NCBI RefSeq assembly: GCF_022414595.1
Contig: NZ_JADWYO010000017.1
Location: 1-64,000, forward strand
Origin: Streptomyces sp. MUM 203J
Lineage (GTDB): Bacteria > Actinomycetota > Actinomycetes > Streptomycetales > Streptomycetaceae
Direction: 5' to 3'
DNA: 64,000 nucleotides
Part shown: positions 26,196 through 35,296 of the stretch, one piece after another
How positions within the stretch are numbered: the stretch's first letter is position 1
How the letters are laid out: every line of letters starts with the position of its first letter
The notes under the pieces: model-generated
Databases searched by the model: none
Seen by the model: the letters and a program-made list of their open reading frames with translations, nothing else
Told to the model about the DNA's origin: nothing
Made by a program: the position numbers and the translations under genes

Positions 26196-29100
26196 TCAGG
26201 CGACCCGCTCCGGCTCGCCCTCGCCGATGAACGTGCGCCACAGCTCGGCGTACCGCCCGCCCAGCGCCAGCAGCTCGTCGTGGGTGCCGTCCTCCGCCAC
26301 GCGCCCGTGGTCCATGACGACCACCCGGTCCGCGCGGGCGGCGGTGGAGAGGCGGTGCGCGACGACCAGGGTCGTACGCCGCCCGGCCAGCCGGTCGGTC
26401 GCCTGGTTGACCTGCGCTTCGGTCGCCAGGTCCAGCGCGGCCGTGGCCTCGTCGAGCAGCAGCACGTCCGGGTCCACCAGCTCGGCCCGCGCCAGGGCGA
26501 TCAGCTGCCGCTGGCCCGCCGACAGGTTGCGTCCCCGTTCGGCCACCTCGTGCAGGTAGCCGCCCTCCAGGGTCGCGATCATGTCGTGCGCCCCGACGGC
26601 CCGCGCCGCCGCCTCCACCTCGGCGTCCGTCGCGCCGGGCCGCCCGTAGGCGATGGCGTCCCGGACCGTGCCGGGGAAGAGGTACGCCTCCTGGGGGACG
26701 ACGCCGAGCCGGTGCCGGTAGGCGGTGAGGTCCAGGTCCCGCAGGTCGCTGCCGTCGACGGTGACCCGCCCGGCCGTCGGGTCGTAGAACCGCGCGACCA
26801 GCTTGACCAGCGTCGACTTCCCGGCGCCGGTCTCCCCGACGAACGCGACGGTCTGCCCGGCCGGGATCCGCAGGTCGACGCCGCTGAGCGCCTCCTCGTC
26901 GTCCCCGTACGCGAACGAGACACCGTCGAAGGCGATCGCGCCCTTCAGCGCGTTCACCGGCTCCGGCTCGGCCGCCGGGGCCGTCGAGGTCGGCTCCCGC
27001 AGCAGTTCCTGCATCCGCCGCAGCGAGACGGACGCCTGCTGGTAGCCGTCGAAGACCTGCGAGAGCTGCTGCACGGGCGCGAAGAACAGGTCGATGTAGA
27101 GGAGGTACGCGACGAGCGCGCCCGCTGTCAGCGTCCCGGCCTCGATCCGGCCCGCGCCCACCACCAGCACCGCCGCCGCCGCGAGCGAGGACAGGAGCTG
27201 GACGAACGGGAAGTACACCGAGATCAGCCACTGGCCTCGCACCCGCGCCGCCCGGTAGGAGAGGCTGCGCTCCACGAACCGGGCGCCGCCCGACCGCTCG
27301 CCGCGGAACGCCTGCACGATCCGCAGCCCGGCGACGGACTCCTGGAGGTCGGCGTTGACGACGCTGATGCGCTCACGCGCCAGCTCGTACGCCTTGACGC
27401 TCGCGCGCCGGAAGAAGAACGTGCCGATGATCAGCACCGGCAGCGTCGCGAACACGACGAGCGCGAGCTGCACGTCGATGACGACGAGCGCGACCATGAT
27501 CCCGAAGAAGGTGACGACCGCCACGAAGGCCGTGACCAGCCCGGTCTGGAGGAAGGTCGACAGCGCGTCGACGTCCGTCGTCATCCGGGTCATGATCCGT
27601 CCGGTCAGCTCCCGCTCGTAGTAGTCGAGCCCGAGGCGCTGGAGCTGGGCGAAGATCTTGAGGCGCAGGGAGTACAGCACGCGCTCGCCGGTCCGCCCGG
27701 TCATCCGGATCTCGCCGGTCTGGGCCGCCCACTGGACGACGACGCTCAGCAGGGCCAGCGCGGACGCGGCCCACACGGCGCCGAGGGCGAGACGGGTGAC
27801 GCCCTCGTCGATGCCGTGCCGGATCAGTACGGGCAGCAGCAGGCCCATGCCCGCGTCGACGGCGACCAGCAGCAGGCTGGCGAGCAGTGGCAGCCCGAAT
27901 CCGCGCAGCAGCCGCCGCAGCCCGTACGACTCCTCCGGCCGGGTCGCCCGCGCCTCGTCCACGTCCGGGGTGTCGGTGGCCGGGGGCAGGGCGGCCACCT
28001 GGGCCAGCAGTTCGGGCGTGGCGCCCGGGGTGGTGTCCTCGCCGGCCTCGGCGGCCTCGCGCTCCCAGAGGGCGGGGGTGATGCCGCGCTCGACGTCGAA
28101 CGCGGCGTCGAGTTCGGCCCGTACGGCCCGGTCGTCCTCGTCCTCGTCCCCGTCCTCGCGGGGCGCGGCCTGGGGCAGGTGGCCGGGGGAGACGCCGCCC
28201 AGTTCGTCGGGGTCGGTGAGGAGGCGCCGGTAGAGGGCGGACCGCGCCTGGAGTTCCTCGTGCGTACCGATGTCGGCCAGCCGCCCGCCGTCGAGCACGG
28301 CGATCCGGTCGGCCAGGCCCAGGGTGGACCGGCGATGGGCGATGAGCAGGGTGGTGCGCCCGGCCATCACGGACCGCAGTGCCTCGTGGATCTCGTGCTC
28401 CACGCGCGCGTCGACGGCCGAGGTGGCGTCGTCGAGGAGGAGCAGCCGGGGGTCCGCGAGGATGGCGCGGGCGAGCGCGATGCGCTGCCGCTGACCGCCG
28501 GAGAGGGTGAGTCCGTGCTCCCCGACGGTGGTGTCGTACCCGTCGGGGAGCTCGTCGATGAACCGGTCGGCCTGCGCGGCCCGGGCGGCGGCCTCGATCT
28601 CCTCCCGGGCGGCCCCGGGGCGTCCGTACGCGATGTTGGCGCGGACGGTGTCGGAGAACAGGAAGCTGTCCTCCGGTACCAGCCCGATGGCACCGCGCAG
28701 CGAGGCGAGGGTCAGGTCCCGCACGTCGTGCCCGCCGACCCGGACGGCACCGCCGGTCACGTCGTAGAAGCGCGGCAGCAGCAGCGAGACGGTGGACTTG
28801 CCGCTGCCGGAGGACCCGACGACGGCCACGGTCTCTCCTGGCTCGATGACCAGCGAGAACCCGTCGAGGACGGCCCGGGACCCGCCTTCGTAGGAGAAGG
28901 AGACGTCGTCGAACTCGACTCGCGCGGGAGCATCGCCGGGAAGCTCCTTCCGGCCGTCCTCGATGAAGGGCTCGGTGTCGATCAGATCCAGCACGCGCTC
29001 GACGCCGGCCCGGGCCTGCTGGCCGACCGTGAGGACCATCGCGAGCATCCGCACGGGCCCGACGAGCTGCGCGAGGTAGGCGGAGAAGGCCACGAACGTA

Positions 29101-29951
29101 CCGAGGGTGATCTGCCCCCGGGTGGCGAGCCAGCCGCCGAGCGCGAGCATGGCGACCTGCCCGAGCGCGGGCACGGCCTGGAGAGCGGGGGTGTAGCGGG
29201 AGTTGAGCCGGATGGTCCGCAGCCGCCCGGCGAACAGGGTCCGGCTCGCGTCGCGCAGTTTGCCGGTCTCCTGGTCCTCCTGCCCGAACCCCTTGACGAC
29301 CCGCACGCCGGTGACGGCCCCGTCGACGACTCCGGCGACCTGCCCGGCCTGGGCCTGGGCGTACCAGGTGGCCGGGTGGAGCCGGGTACGGCTCCGCCTG
29401 GCGATGAACCAGAGGGCGGGGGCCACGGCGAGGACGACGAGGGTCAGCGGCAGGGAGAGCCAGGCCATCACACCCAGCGAGATGAAGAACAGCAGGAAGT
29501 TCCCGATGGTCATCGGGAGCATGAAGAGCAGACCCTGGATGAGCTGGAGGTCGCTGGTGGCCCGCCCGACGACCTGCCCGGTGGACAGCTCGTCCTGCCG
29601 CCGCCCGTCGAGCCGCGACACGGACGCGTACATCTCGGCCCGCAGGTCGTGCTGCACGTCGAGCGCGAGGCGCCCTCCGTAGTACCGGCGGACGAAGGTC
29701 AGCACGTACACGGCCACCGCTGCGGCGACGAGCAGCGATATCCACAGGCCGAGGGACTGCTCGCCCGCCCCGATCACATCGTCGATGACGATCTTGGTGA
29801 TGAGCGGCACGAGCGCCATGAGCGCCATACCGCCGAGTGAGGACCCGAGCGCGAGCCACACGTCGACGGGATGTCTCCGGCAGTACCCCCACAGCCGCCG
29901 CGCCCACCCTTCACCGGGTTCCTGTTGCCGTTCCCCCACCGCCGACGCCAC
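26196..29951 (-). CDS. Fused double ABC exporter (TMD-NBD-TMD-NBD)
   Basis: The 1251-residue product starts at GTG 29951 with GGGAGG 8 nt upstream. Two complete half-exporters are joined in one chain by an acidic linker (about 600-680, GDEDEDD). NBD1 has GSSGSGKS, LSGGQRQ, LLLDDATSAVD and an AHR H-loop; NBD2 has GETGAGKS, LSAGQRQ, LLLDEATAALD and AHR. NBD1 carries Asp where the catalytic Glu follows Walker B, so only NBD2 has the canonical residue, as in asymmetric exporters. Each TMD has about six helices. It should be a multidrug or lipid-type exporter; the substrate is unknown. It lies downstream of map on the same strand, behind a terminator. Confidence 0.9.
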   Translation of the reverse strand: MASAVGERQQEPGEGWARRLWGYCRRHPVDVWLALGSSLGGMALMALVPLITKIVIDDVIGAGEQSLGLWISLLVAAAVAVYVLTFVRRYYGGRLALDVQHDLRAEMYASVSRLDGRRQDELSTGQVVGRATSDLQLIQGLLFMLPMTIGNFLLFFISLGVMAWLSLPLTLVVLAVAPALWFIARRSRTRLHPATWYAQAQAGQVAGVVDGAVTGVRVVKGFGQEDQETGKLRDASRTLFAGRLRTIRLNSRYTPALQAVPALGQVAMLALGGWLATRGQITLGTFVAFSAYLAQLVGPVRMLAMVLTVGQQARAGVERVLDLIDTEPFIEDGRKELPGDAPARVEFDDVSFSYEGGSRAVLDGFSLVIEPGETVAVVGSSGSGKSTVSLLLPRFYDVTGGAVRVGGHDVRDLTLASLRGAIGLVPEDSFLFSDTVRANIAYGRPGAAREEIEAAARAAQADRFIDELPDGYDTTVGEHGLTLSGGQRQRIALARAILADPRLLLLDDATSAVDARVEHEIHEALRSVMAGRTTLLIAHRRSTLGLADRIAVLDGGRLADIGTHEELQARSALYRRLLTDPDELGGVSPGHLPQAAPREDGDEDEDDRAVRAELDAAFDVERGITPALWEREAAEAGEDTTPGATPELLAQVAALPPATDTPDVDEARATRPEESYGLRRLLRGFGLPLLASLLLVAVDAGMGLLLPVLIRHGIDEGVTRLALGAVWAASALALLSVVVQWAAQTGEIRMTGRTGERVLYSLRLKIFAQLQRLGLDYYERELTGRIMTRMTTDVDALSTFLQTGLVTAFVAVVTFFGIMVALVVIDVQLALVVFATLPVLIIGTFFFRRASVKAYELARERISVVNADLQESVAGLRIVQAFRGERSGGARFVERSLSYRAARVRGQWLISVYFPFVQLLSSLAAAAVLVVGAGRIEAGTLTAGALVAYLLYIDLFFAPVQQLSQVFDGYQQASVSLRRMQELLREPTSTAPAAEPEPVNALKGAIAFDGVSFAYGDDEEALSGVDLRIPAGQTVAFVGETGAGKSTLVKLVARFYDPTAGRVTVDGSDLRDLDLTAYRHRLGVVPQEAYLFPGTVRDAIAYGRPGATDAEVEAAARAVGAHDMIATLEGGYLHEVAERGRNLSAGQRQLIALARAELVDPDVLLLDEATAALDLATEAQVNQATDRLAGRRTTLVVAHRLSTAARADRVVVMDHGRVAEDGTHDELLALGGRYAELWRTFIGEGEPERVA

Positions 29952-30003
29952 GTCTGCGACCTCCCGTTTCTCCGCTTCCCTACCGCAAGGCTGCAACAGG
30001 GAC

Positions 30004-30026
30004 GGGGCGGGTTTTCATCCCGCCCC
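30004..30026 (-). terminator. Hairpin between map and the ABC exporter gene
   Basis: GGGGCGGG and CCCGCCCC form an 8-bp stem around TTTTCAT. It lies after map in the direction of transcription and about 50 nt before the exporter start, so it can insulate the two genes. Confidence 0.4.
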
Positions 30027-30210
30027 GCCCCTGCCCGGCCGAGGTCCCGACTTTCGTCCTAGGCCCACGGCCGACGGCTCCGCTCATCCGCCGCGGGCCG
30101 TGCGTCCTCCACCGTGCCGGCCGGGCCGCGGCGGCCCGCGCCACGAGGCGGAGGGGGTGACCACGGCCGGATCCCCCGGACCGACCGGTCCGTGCGGGAC
30201 CGTGAGGAGG

Positions 30211-30978
30211 CTAGAGCGCCGTCAGGACACGGGGGCCGGCGTCCGTCACGGCGACCGTGTGTTCGGCGTGGGCCGCACGGCTGCCGTCGTCGGTGCGCAG
30301 CGTCCAGCCGTCGCGGTCCACGTGGAAGCCGTCCGAGCCGCCGCCTATGAGCATCGGCTCGATCGCCAGCACCATGCCGTGCCGGAGCCGCATGCCACGG
30401 CCGGGCCGGCCCTCGTTCGGCACCTCCGGGTCCTCGTGCATCCGGCGGCCCACACCGTGCCCGCCGAAGCCCTCCGGGATGCCGTAGCCGGCGGCGCGGC
30501 ACACGGTGCCGATGGCGTGCGCGATGTCACCGACGCGGTTGCCGACGACGGCCGCGGCGATGCCCGCGTCCAGTGCCTCACCGGCGGTCTCGGCCAGCCG
30601 TACGTCCTCGGGGCGCGGCCTGCCGACGGTGAAGCTGATCGCGCTGTCGCCGACCCAGCCGTCCAGGCGGGCCCCGAAGTCGAGGGAGACGAGGTCGCCG
30701 TCGCGCAGCCGGTAGCGGGTGGGGATGCCGTGCACGATCGCGTCGTTCACGGAGGCGCACAGCACCCCGGGAAACGGGACGGGGGCGAACTCGGGCCGGT
30801 AGCCGAGGAACGGCGACCCCGCGCCCGCCTCCCGCAGCACCTCGCGGGCCACCCGGTCCAGCTCCAGCAGGGACACGCCGACACGGGCCGCCTCCCGTGC
30901 CGCCGTCAGGGCGCGGGCCACGACGCGGCCCGCCTCTCGCATCGCATCCAGGGACGCGTCGGTCTTCAGTTCCACCAT
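30211..30978 (-). CDS. map: Type I methionine aminopeptidase
   Basis: The 255-residue product starts at ATG 30978. It has the full set of metal ligands of the family: Asp in SLDFGAR, Asp in GDSAISF, His in GHGVGRRMHEDP, Glu in AIEPML and Glu in AEHTVAV. It removes initiator Met from nascent proteins in the cytosol. It is divergent from a small HTH regulator, and a TATAGT -10 hexamer on this strand lies only about 10 nt before the ATG, so the leader would be very short. Streptomycetes usually have more than one map; this copy looks specially regulated. Confidence 0.9.
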   Translation of the reverse strand: MVELKTDASLDAMREAGRVVARALTAAREAARVGVSLLELDRVAREVLREAGAGSPFLGYRPEFAPVPFPGVLCASVNDAIVHGIPTRYRLRDGDLVSLDFGARLDGWVGDSAISFTVGRPRPEDVRLAETAGEALDAGIAAAVVGNRVGDIAHAIGTVCRAAGYGIPEGFGGHGVGRRMHEDPEVPNEGRPGRGMRLRHGMVLAIEPMLIGGGSDGFHVDRDGWTLRTDDGSRAAHAEHTVAVTDAGPRVLTAL

Positions 30979-30980
30979 GA

Positions 30981-31008
30981 CCAATTACTATACCGGTATA
31001 AAAATTGG
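30981..31008. promoter_or_regulatory. 28-bp dyad operator between map and the HTH gene
   Basis: A perfect inner palindrome TATACCGGTATA (30989-31000) is flanked by CCAATT and AATTGG at symmetric positions; only two base pairs break the 28-bp symmetry. It overlaps the -10 region expected for both divergent genes, and it is AT-rich in GC-rich surroundings. The adjacent HTH protein is the obvious candidate binder. Confidence 0.65.
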
Positions 31009-31030
31009 GCACCGCGGTAGACTGCCCGCC

Positions 31031-31315
31031 ATGGTCCGCACCCCCCTCACCCCCGAAGAGCGCGAACGCGGCGAGCGGCTGGGCCGGCTGCTCCGCCAGG
31101 CCCGGGGCAGCCGCAGCATGGCCGAGGTCGCCGCCGGCGCGGGACTGTCCACGGAGACGCTGCGCAAGATCGAGACCGGCCGGGCACCCACCCCCGCCTT
31201 CTTCACGGTGGCGGCGCTGGCCACGGAGCTGGACCTGTCCCTGGACGCACTCCTCACCCGGTGCGCGGCGGCGGGGGAGCCCGCCGGGGACACGGCGGGC
31301 CCGGCAGCGGCCTAG
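31031..31315 (+). CDS. Small XRE-type HTH regulator
   Basis: The 94-residue product from ATG 31031 contains an XRE/Cro helix-turn-helix (about 12-67) with RLGRLLRQARGSRSMAEVAAGAGLSTETLRKIETGR and then LATELDLSLDALL. There is no additional sensor domain. It faces map across the 28-bp dyad and probably represses itself and map. The C-terminal tail is Gly/Ala/Pro-rich. Confidence 0.85.
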   Translation: MVRTPLTPEERERGERLGRLLRQARGSRSMAEVAAGAGLSTETLRKIETGRAPTPAFFTVAALATELDLSLDALLTRCAAAGEPAGDTAGPAAA

Positions 31316-31506
31316 CTACCGCGGAAGCGGCACCGCACGGCCCACGGCGGACAGCTTGGGCACGCGCATGACAACGACACCGAATTGACGCGTACCGTTC
31401 ACACTCCGGTGACCGGTCCCGTGCGACTCTCCCCTTGCCGCAACCGTCAACTCGCGTAGACGACCCCACCGTTCGCGCGAGAATCACCCCCGGAAGGGGC
31501 TCCCCC

Positions 31507-32319
31507 ATGCCCTCTGCGCCGACCACCTCCCTACGGGCCGGACGCCGCTGGAAGCTGCCGCTGCTGGCCGCCGCGGTGCTCGTCGGGTGCACCGTGCCCG
31601 GCACCGCCGGCGCCAGCGCCGCGACCGCCTCGTACGACGAGACGTACTACGCCTACGCGTCCGGCAAGTCCGGTGCCGCGCTCAAGGACGCGCTGCACAC
31701 GATCATCAGCGACCAGCGCAGGATCTCGTACTCCGCCGTCTGGAACGCCCTCAAGGAGACGGACGAGGACCCGGCCGACCCCGCCAAGGTCGTCCTGCTC
31801 TACAGCGGCACCTCCCGCAGCAAGAACCTCAACGGCGGCGGTGTCGGGGACTGGAACCGGGAGCACGTCTGGGCCAAGTCCCACGGCGGCTTCGGGACCA
31901 GCACCGGACCCGGCACCGACCTGCACCACCTGCGGCCCACCGACGTGCAGGTCAACAGCATCCGCGGCAACAAGGACTTCGACCGGGGCGGCAGCCCGGT
32001 GAACGGCGCCCCCGGCAACTACACGGACGCTGACTCGTTCGAGCCGCGGGACGCCGTGAAGGGCGATGTCGCCCGCATGATCCTGTACATGGCCGTGCGC
32101 TACGAGGGTGACGACTACTGGCCCGACCTGGAGCCGAACAACTCGGTCGACAACGGCAGCGCGCCGTACCACGGGCGGCTCTCCGTGCTGAAGCAGTGGC
32201 ACCAGGAGGACCCGCCGGACGCGTTCGAGAAGCGCCGCAACGACGTGATCCACCAGCAGTACCAGTACAACCGGAACCCGTTCATCGACCACCCGGAGTG
32301 GGTGGAGGCGATCTGGTAG
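31507..32319 (+). CDS. Secreted endonuclease I family nuclease
   Basis: The 270-residue product has a signal peptide (cleavage near GASA-A). The mature domain matches endonuclease I / extracellular ribonuclease Bsn: YYAYASGKSG, then WNREHVWAKSHGGFG with the catalytic His of the beta-beta-alpha metal motif, TDLHHLRPTD, and the C-terminal LKQWHQEDPPDAFEKRRND. It should degrade extracellular DNA or RNA for phosphate and nucleoside scavenging. A strong terminator follows. Confidence 0.88.
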   Translation: MPSAPTTSLRAGRRWKLPLLAAAVLVGCTVPGTAGASAATASYDETYYAYASGKSGAALKDALHTIISDQRRISYSAVWNALKETDEDPADPAKVVLLYSGTSRSKNLNGGGVGDWNREHVWAKSHGGFGTSTGPGTDLHHLRPTDVQVNSIRGNKDFDRGGSPVNGAPGNYTDADSFEPRDAVKGDVARMILYMAVRYEGDDYWPDLEPNNSVDNGSAPYHGRLSVLKQWHQEDPPDAFEKRRNDVIHQQYQYNRNPFIDHPEWVEAIW

Positions 32320-32333
32320 GCACCCGCCCCTCC

Positions 32334-32365
32334 CCCTCCCGCCGCATCGGTGTGCGGCGGGAGGG
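32334..32365. terminator. Bidirectional terminator hairpin
   Basis: CCCTCCCGCCGCA and TGCGGCGGGAGGG form a perfect 13-bp stem with a 6-nt loop, located between the convergent nuclease and ThDP-enzyme genes. Confidence 0.7.
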
Positions 32366-32395
32366 CCAGGGCGCAGGCGCGCCCGCCGGGTGCGC

Positions 32396-34111
32396 CTAGA
32401 CGTGCGTCGCCGCGAACATGCGCGGGTTCGCCTTCAGCACCACCACCGACGGGACCCCCGACGACAGGGCCTGCCCCAGGTCCCGCTCCAGCCCCTCCGG
32501 GGTCGTCCGCGTCGCGCGCACACCGAACGACTCCGCCAGCGCCACGAAGTCCGGGCCCGCCAGGTCCGTGCCCGTCGGGCGGCCGTACGCCTCCGTCATG
32601 TACTCGCGCAGGATGCCGTAACCGCCGTCGTCGACGATCAGCCAGGTCACCGGCAGGGCGTGCTGCTTCGCGGTCGCGAGTTCCGCGATCGAGTACAGGG
32701 CGCCGCCGTCGCCCGACACGGCCAGGACCGGGCGGGTGCGGTCCGCCACCGCCGCGCCCAGCGCCGCCGGGTACGCGTAGCCGAGGCCGCCCGCGCCCTG
32801 CGCCGAGTGCATGGTGCCGGGGCGGCGGGGGTCGAAGGCCGACCAGGCCCAGTACGACAGGATCGTCATGTCCCAGAAACCGGGGGAGTCCGCGGGAAGC
32901 GCCCGGCGGATGGACCGCAGCAGGTCCTGTTCCGTCGTCAGGTCCTGTGCCTCGATCCGGGACCGGATCCTGGCCAGGACCTCCCGTACGCGGTCCGCCG
33001 CATCCGGGTCCGTGCGCTCCCCCACCCTCTCCAGCAGCGCCTGCAGTGCCGGGCGCGCGTCCGCGTGGATGCCCAGCGCCGGGTGGTTCGACTCCAGTTT
33101 CCCGAGGTCCGCCTCGATCTGGATCACCCGGCCGCGCGGCGCGAACGTGTGGTAGTTCGAGGACAGTTCGCCCAGACCCGAGCCCACCACCAGCAGGATG
33201 TCCGCGTCCTCCAGGAAGTCCGTCATGTGCCGGTCCTCCAGCCACGACTGGAGCGACAGCGGATGCTCCCACGGGAACGCACCCTTGCCTCCGAAGGTCG
33301 TGACGACCGGGGCCGAGAGGCGCTCGGCCAGGGCCCGGAGCTTGCCGGAGGCGTCCGCGCGGACCACTCCGCCCCCCGCGACGACCGCGGGGCGCTCCGC
33401 CTGCGTCAGCAGGTGCGCCGCCAGCGCCGTCAGCTCCGGGCGGGGCGGGAGCGGGTCCGGGGTGGCGTCGGGGGCCGTGACGGGCGGCAGCGTCGTCGGG
33501 GCCGTCAGGACGTCCTGCGGGATCTCCACCCACACGGGGCCGTGCGGGGGCGTCAGCGCCGACCGCCAGGCCGCGGCGATCGCGGACGGGATCTGGGAAG
33601 CACTCCTGACCGGGTGCACGGACTTCACGATGTCGCGGAACGACGCCTGCTGGTCCCGCAGTTCGTGCAGGTAGCCGCGACGGCCCCCGCCGAGCCCGGC
33701 CACCGGGACCTGCGCGCTGATCGCGACGACCGGGGCACTGGCGGCGGCGGCCTCCTGGAGGGCGGGCAGGGAGGTCAGCGCGCCCGGGCCGGTGGAGAGG
33801 AGGAGCGGGGCCGCCTCACCCGTGACCCGGCCGTAGGCGTCGGCGGCGAAGCCCGCGTTGTTCTCGACACGCAGCCCTATGTACGTGAGGTCGGAGCGGC
33901 GCAGGGCGTCGAACATGCCGAGCGCGTGCTGGCCCGGCAGGCCGAAGACGGTGGTCGCGCCGAGCCCGCGGAGCGTCTCCACGACGAGGTCGCCGCCGAG
34001 CCTCCCGGCCGTCAAGCGGCGGGAGGCGCCGCCCTGGGGGGTGGCGGGCGGATGCGGTGCGGCGGCCGCCGCACCGGTGGAGCGCGGCGGCAGGTCGTGT
34101 GCGTGGGTCAT
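32396..34111 (-). CDS. Thiamine diphosphate-dependent enzyme, acetolactate synthase-like
   Basis: The 571-residue product starts at ATG 34111. It has the three domains of the ThDP decarboxylase/synthase family: the N-terminal PYR domain with the activating Glu in RVENNAGFAADAYGR, a central DHS-like domain, and the C-terminal PP domain with the metal motif SGDGGALYSIAEL ending in VDDGGYG (Asp-Asp where Asn is usual). A QQASFRDIVK element is also present. The reaction cannot be fixed; catabolic acetolactate synthase or a 2-oxo-acid decarboxylase is possible. It lies beside agmatinase on the same strand, 141 nt downstream. Confidence 0.8.
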   Translation of the reverse strand: MTHAHDLPPRSTGAAAAAPHPPATPQGGASRRLTAGRLGGDLVVETLRGLGATTVFGLPGQHALGMFDALRRSDLTYIGLRVENNAGFAADAYGRVTGEAAPLLLSTGPGALTSLPALQEAAAASAPVVAISAQVPVAGLGGGRRGYLHELRDQQASFRDIVKSVHPVRSASQIPSAIAAAWRSALTPPHGPVWVEIPQDVLTAPTTLPPVTAPDATPDPLPPRPELTALAAHLLTQAERPAVVAGGGVVRADASGKLRALAERLSAPVVTTFGGKGAFPWEHPLSLQSWLEDRHMTDFLEDADILLVVGSGLGELSSNYHTFAPRGRVIQIEADLGKLESNHPALGIHADARPALQALLERVGERTDPDAADRVREVLARIRSRIEAQDLTTEQDLLRSIRRALPADSPGFWDMTILSYWAWSAFDPRRPGTMHSAQGAGGLGYAYPAALGAAVADRTRPVLAVSGDGGALYSIAELATAKQHALPVTWLIVDDGGYGILREYMTEAYGRPTGTDLAGPDFVALAESFGVRATRTTPEGLERDLGQALSSGVPSVVVLKANPRMFAATHV

Positions 34112-34252
34112 GGGCGTCCGTCTCGGCAGGGTTGCGGATGCGGTCCCGGGGCCGGGTCCGCCTGCGCCCGTCCTCCCCCGGCTCTCGGCTCCGCCCACCG
34201 GGGGCCTCCGTCCGGCGGAACGACGGCCCTCAGGCGGTCCCGGCGGCGTCGG

Positions 34253-35215
34253 CTACGCGCGGGCCGCCGCGATCTGGCGGCTCATGATCGTCGTCAGCTC
34301 GTACGCCGTGTGGGACGCGGCGACCGACGTGATCTCGGCGTGGTCGTACGCGGGGGCGACCTCCACCACGTCCGCCGAGACCAGGTTGCAGGAGGCCAGC
34401 CCCCGCAGGATCTCCAGCAGCTCGCGGGAGGTCATGCCGCCGGCCTCGGGCGTGCCGGTGCCGGGGGCGTGGGCCGGGTCGAGGCAGTCGATGTCGATGG
34501 AGATGTACAGCGGACGGTCACCGATCCGCTGGCGGAGCTGGTCGGCCACCTCGTCGGCGCCGCGCCGGTACACGTCCGCCGAGGTGACGATGCCGAAGCC
34601 CATCTTCTCGTCGTCCGTCAGGTCCTGCTTGCCGTACAGCGGGCCGCGGGTGCCGACGTGCGAGAGCGCGGACGTGTCGAGGATGCCCTCCTCGACGGCC
34701 CGGCGGAACGGCGTGCCGTGCGTGTACTCGGCACCGAAGTAGGTGTCCCAGGTGTCCAGGTGGGCGTCGAAGTGCAGCAGGGCGACGGGGCCGTGCTTCT
34801 TCGAGACGGAGCGCAGCAGCGGGAGGGCGATGGTGTGGTCGCCGCCCAGGGTCATGAGCCGGGCGCCGGTGCCGAGCAGGTCGTCCGCGGCGGCCTCGAC
34901 CGTCTCGACGGCCTCGTTGATGTTGAACGGGTTCACGGCGATGTCGCCGCCGTCCGCGACCTGGGCCAGCGCGAAGGGCGAGGCGTCCTGCGCGGGGTTG
35001 TAGGGGCGCAGCAGGCGGGAGGCCTCACGGATGGCGTTGCCGCCGAAGCGGGCACCGGGACGGTACGAGACACCGGAGTCGAACGGCACTCCGATCACGG
35101 CGACGTCCGCGGTACCGACCTCGTCCAGGCGCGGCAGCCGGGCGAAGGTCGCGGGACCGGCGTAGCGCGGGACGCGGGAGGAGTCGATGGGGCCGCGGGG
35201 GGTGTCGGTGCTCAT
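34253..35215 (-). CDS. speB: Agmatinase (ureohydrolase family)
   Basis: The 320-residue product has all the manganese-binding motifs of the arginase/agmatinase fold: [22 protein letters not shown] and [22 protein letters not shown]. It hydrolyses agmatine, or a related guanidino compound, to putrescine and urea; guanidinobutyrase activity is an alternative within the family. It is divergent from a PucR regulator with an 81-nt gap, which suggests control by that regulator. Confidence 0.88.
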   Translation of the reverse strand: MSTDTPRGPIDSSRVPRYAGPATFARLPRLDEVGTADVAVIGVPFDSGVSYRPGARFGGNAIREASRLLRPYNPAQDASPFALAQVADGGDIAVNPFNINEAVETVEAAADDLLGTGARLMTLGGDHTIALPLLRSVSKKHGPVALLHFDAHLDTWDTYFGAEYTHGTPFRRAVEEGILDTSALSHVGTRGPLYGKQDLTDDEKMGFGIVTSADVYRRGADEVADQLRQRIGDRPLYISIDIDCLDPAHAPGTGTPEAGGMTSRELLEILRGLASCNLVSADVVEVAPAYDHAEITSVAASHTAYELTTIMSRQIAAARA

Positions 35216-35296
35216 GGGACGAAGGTACGCGAGCGCAAGGGCGGACAGAAGTGTACGTTTCTTCCATCTGTACGGCTCCGAGTAGAGGAAACGTCC

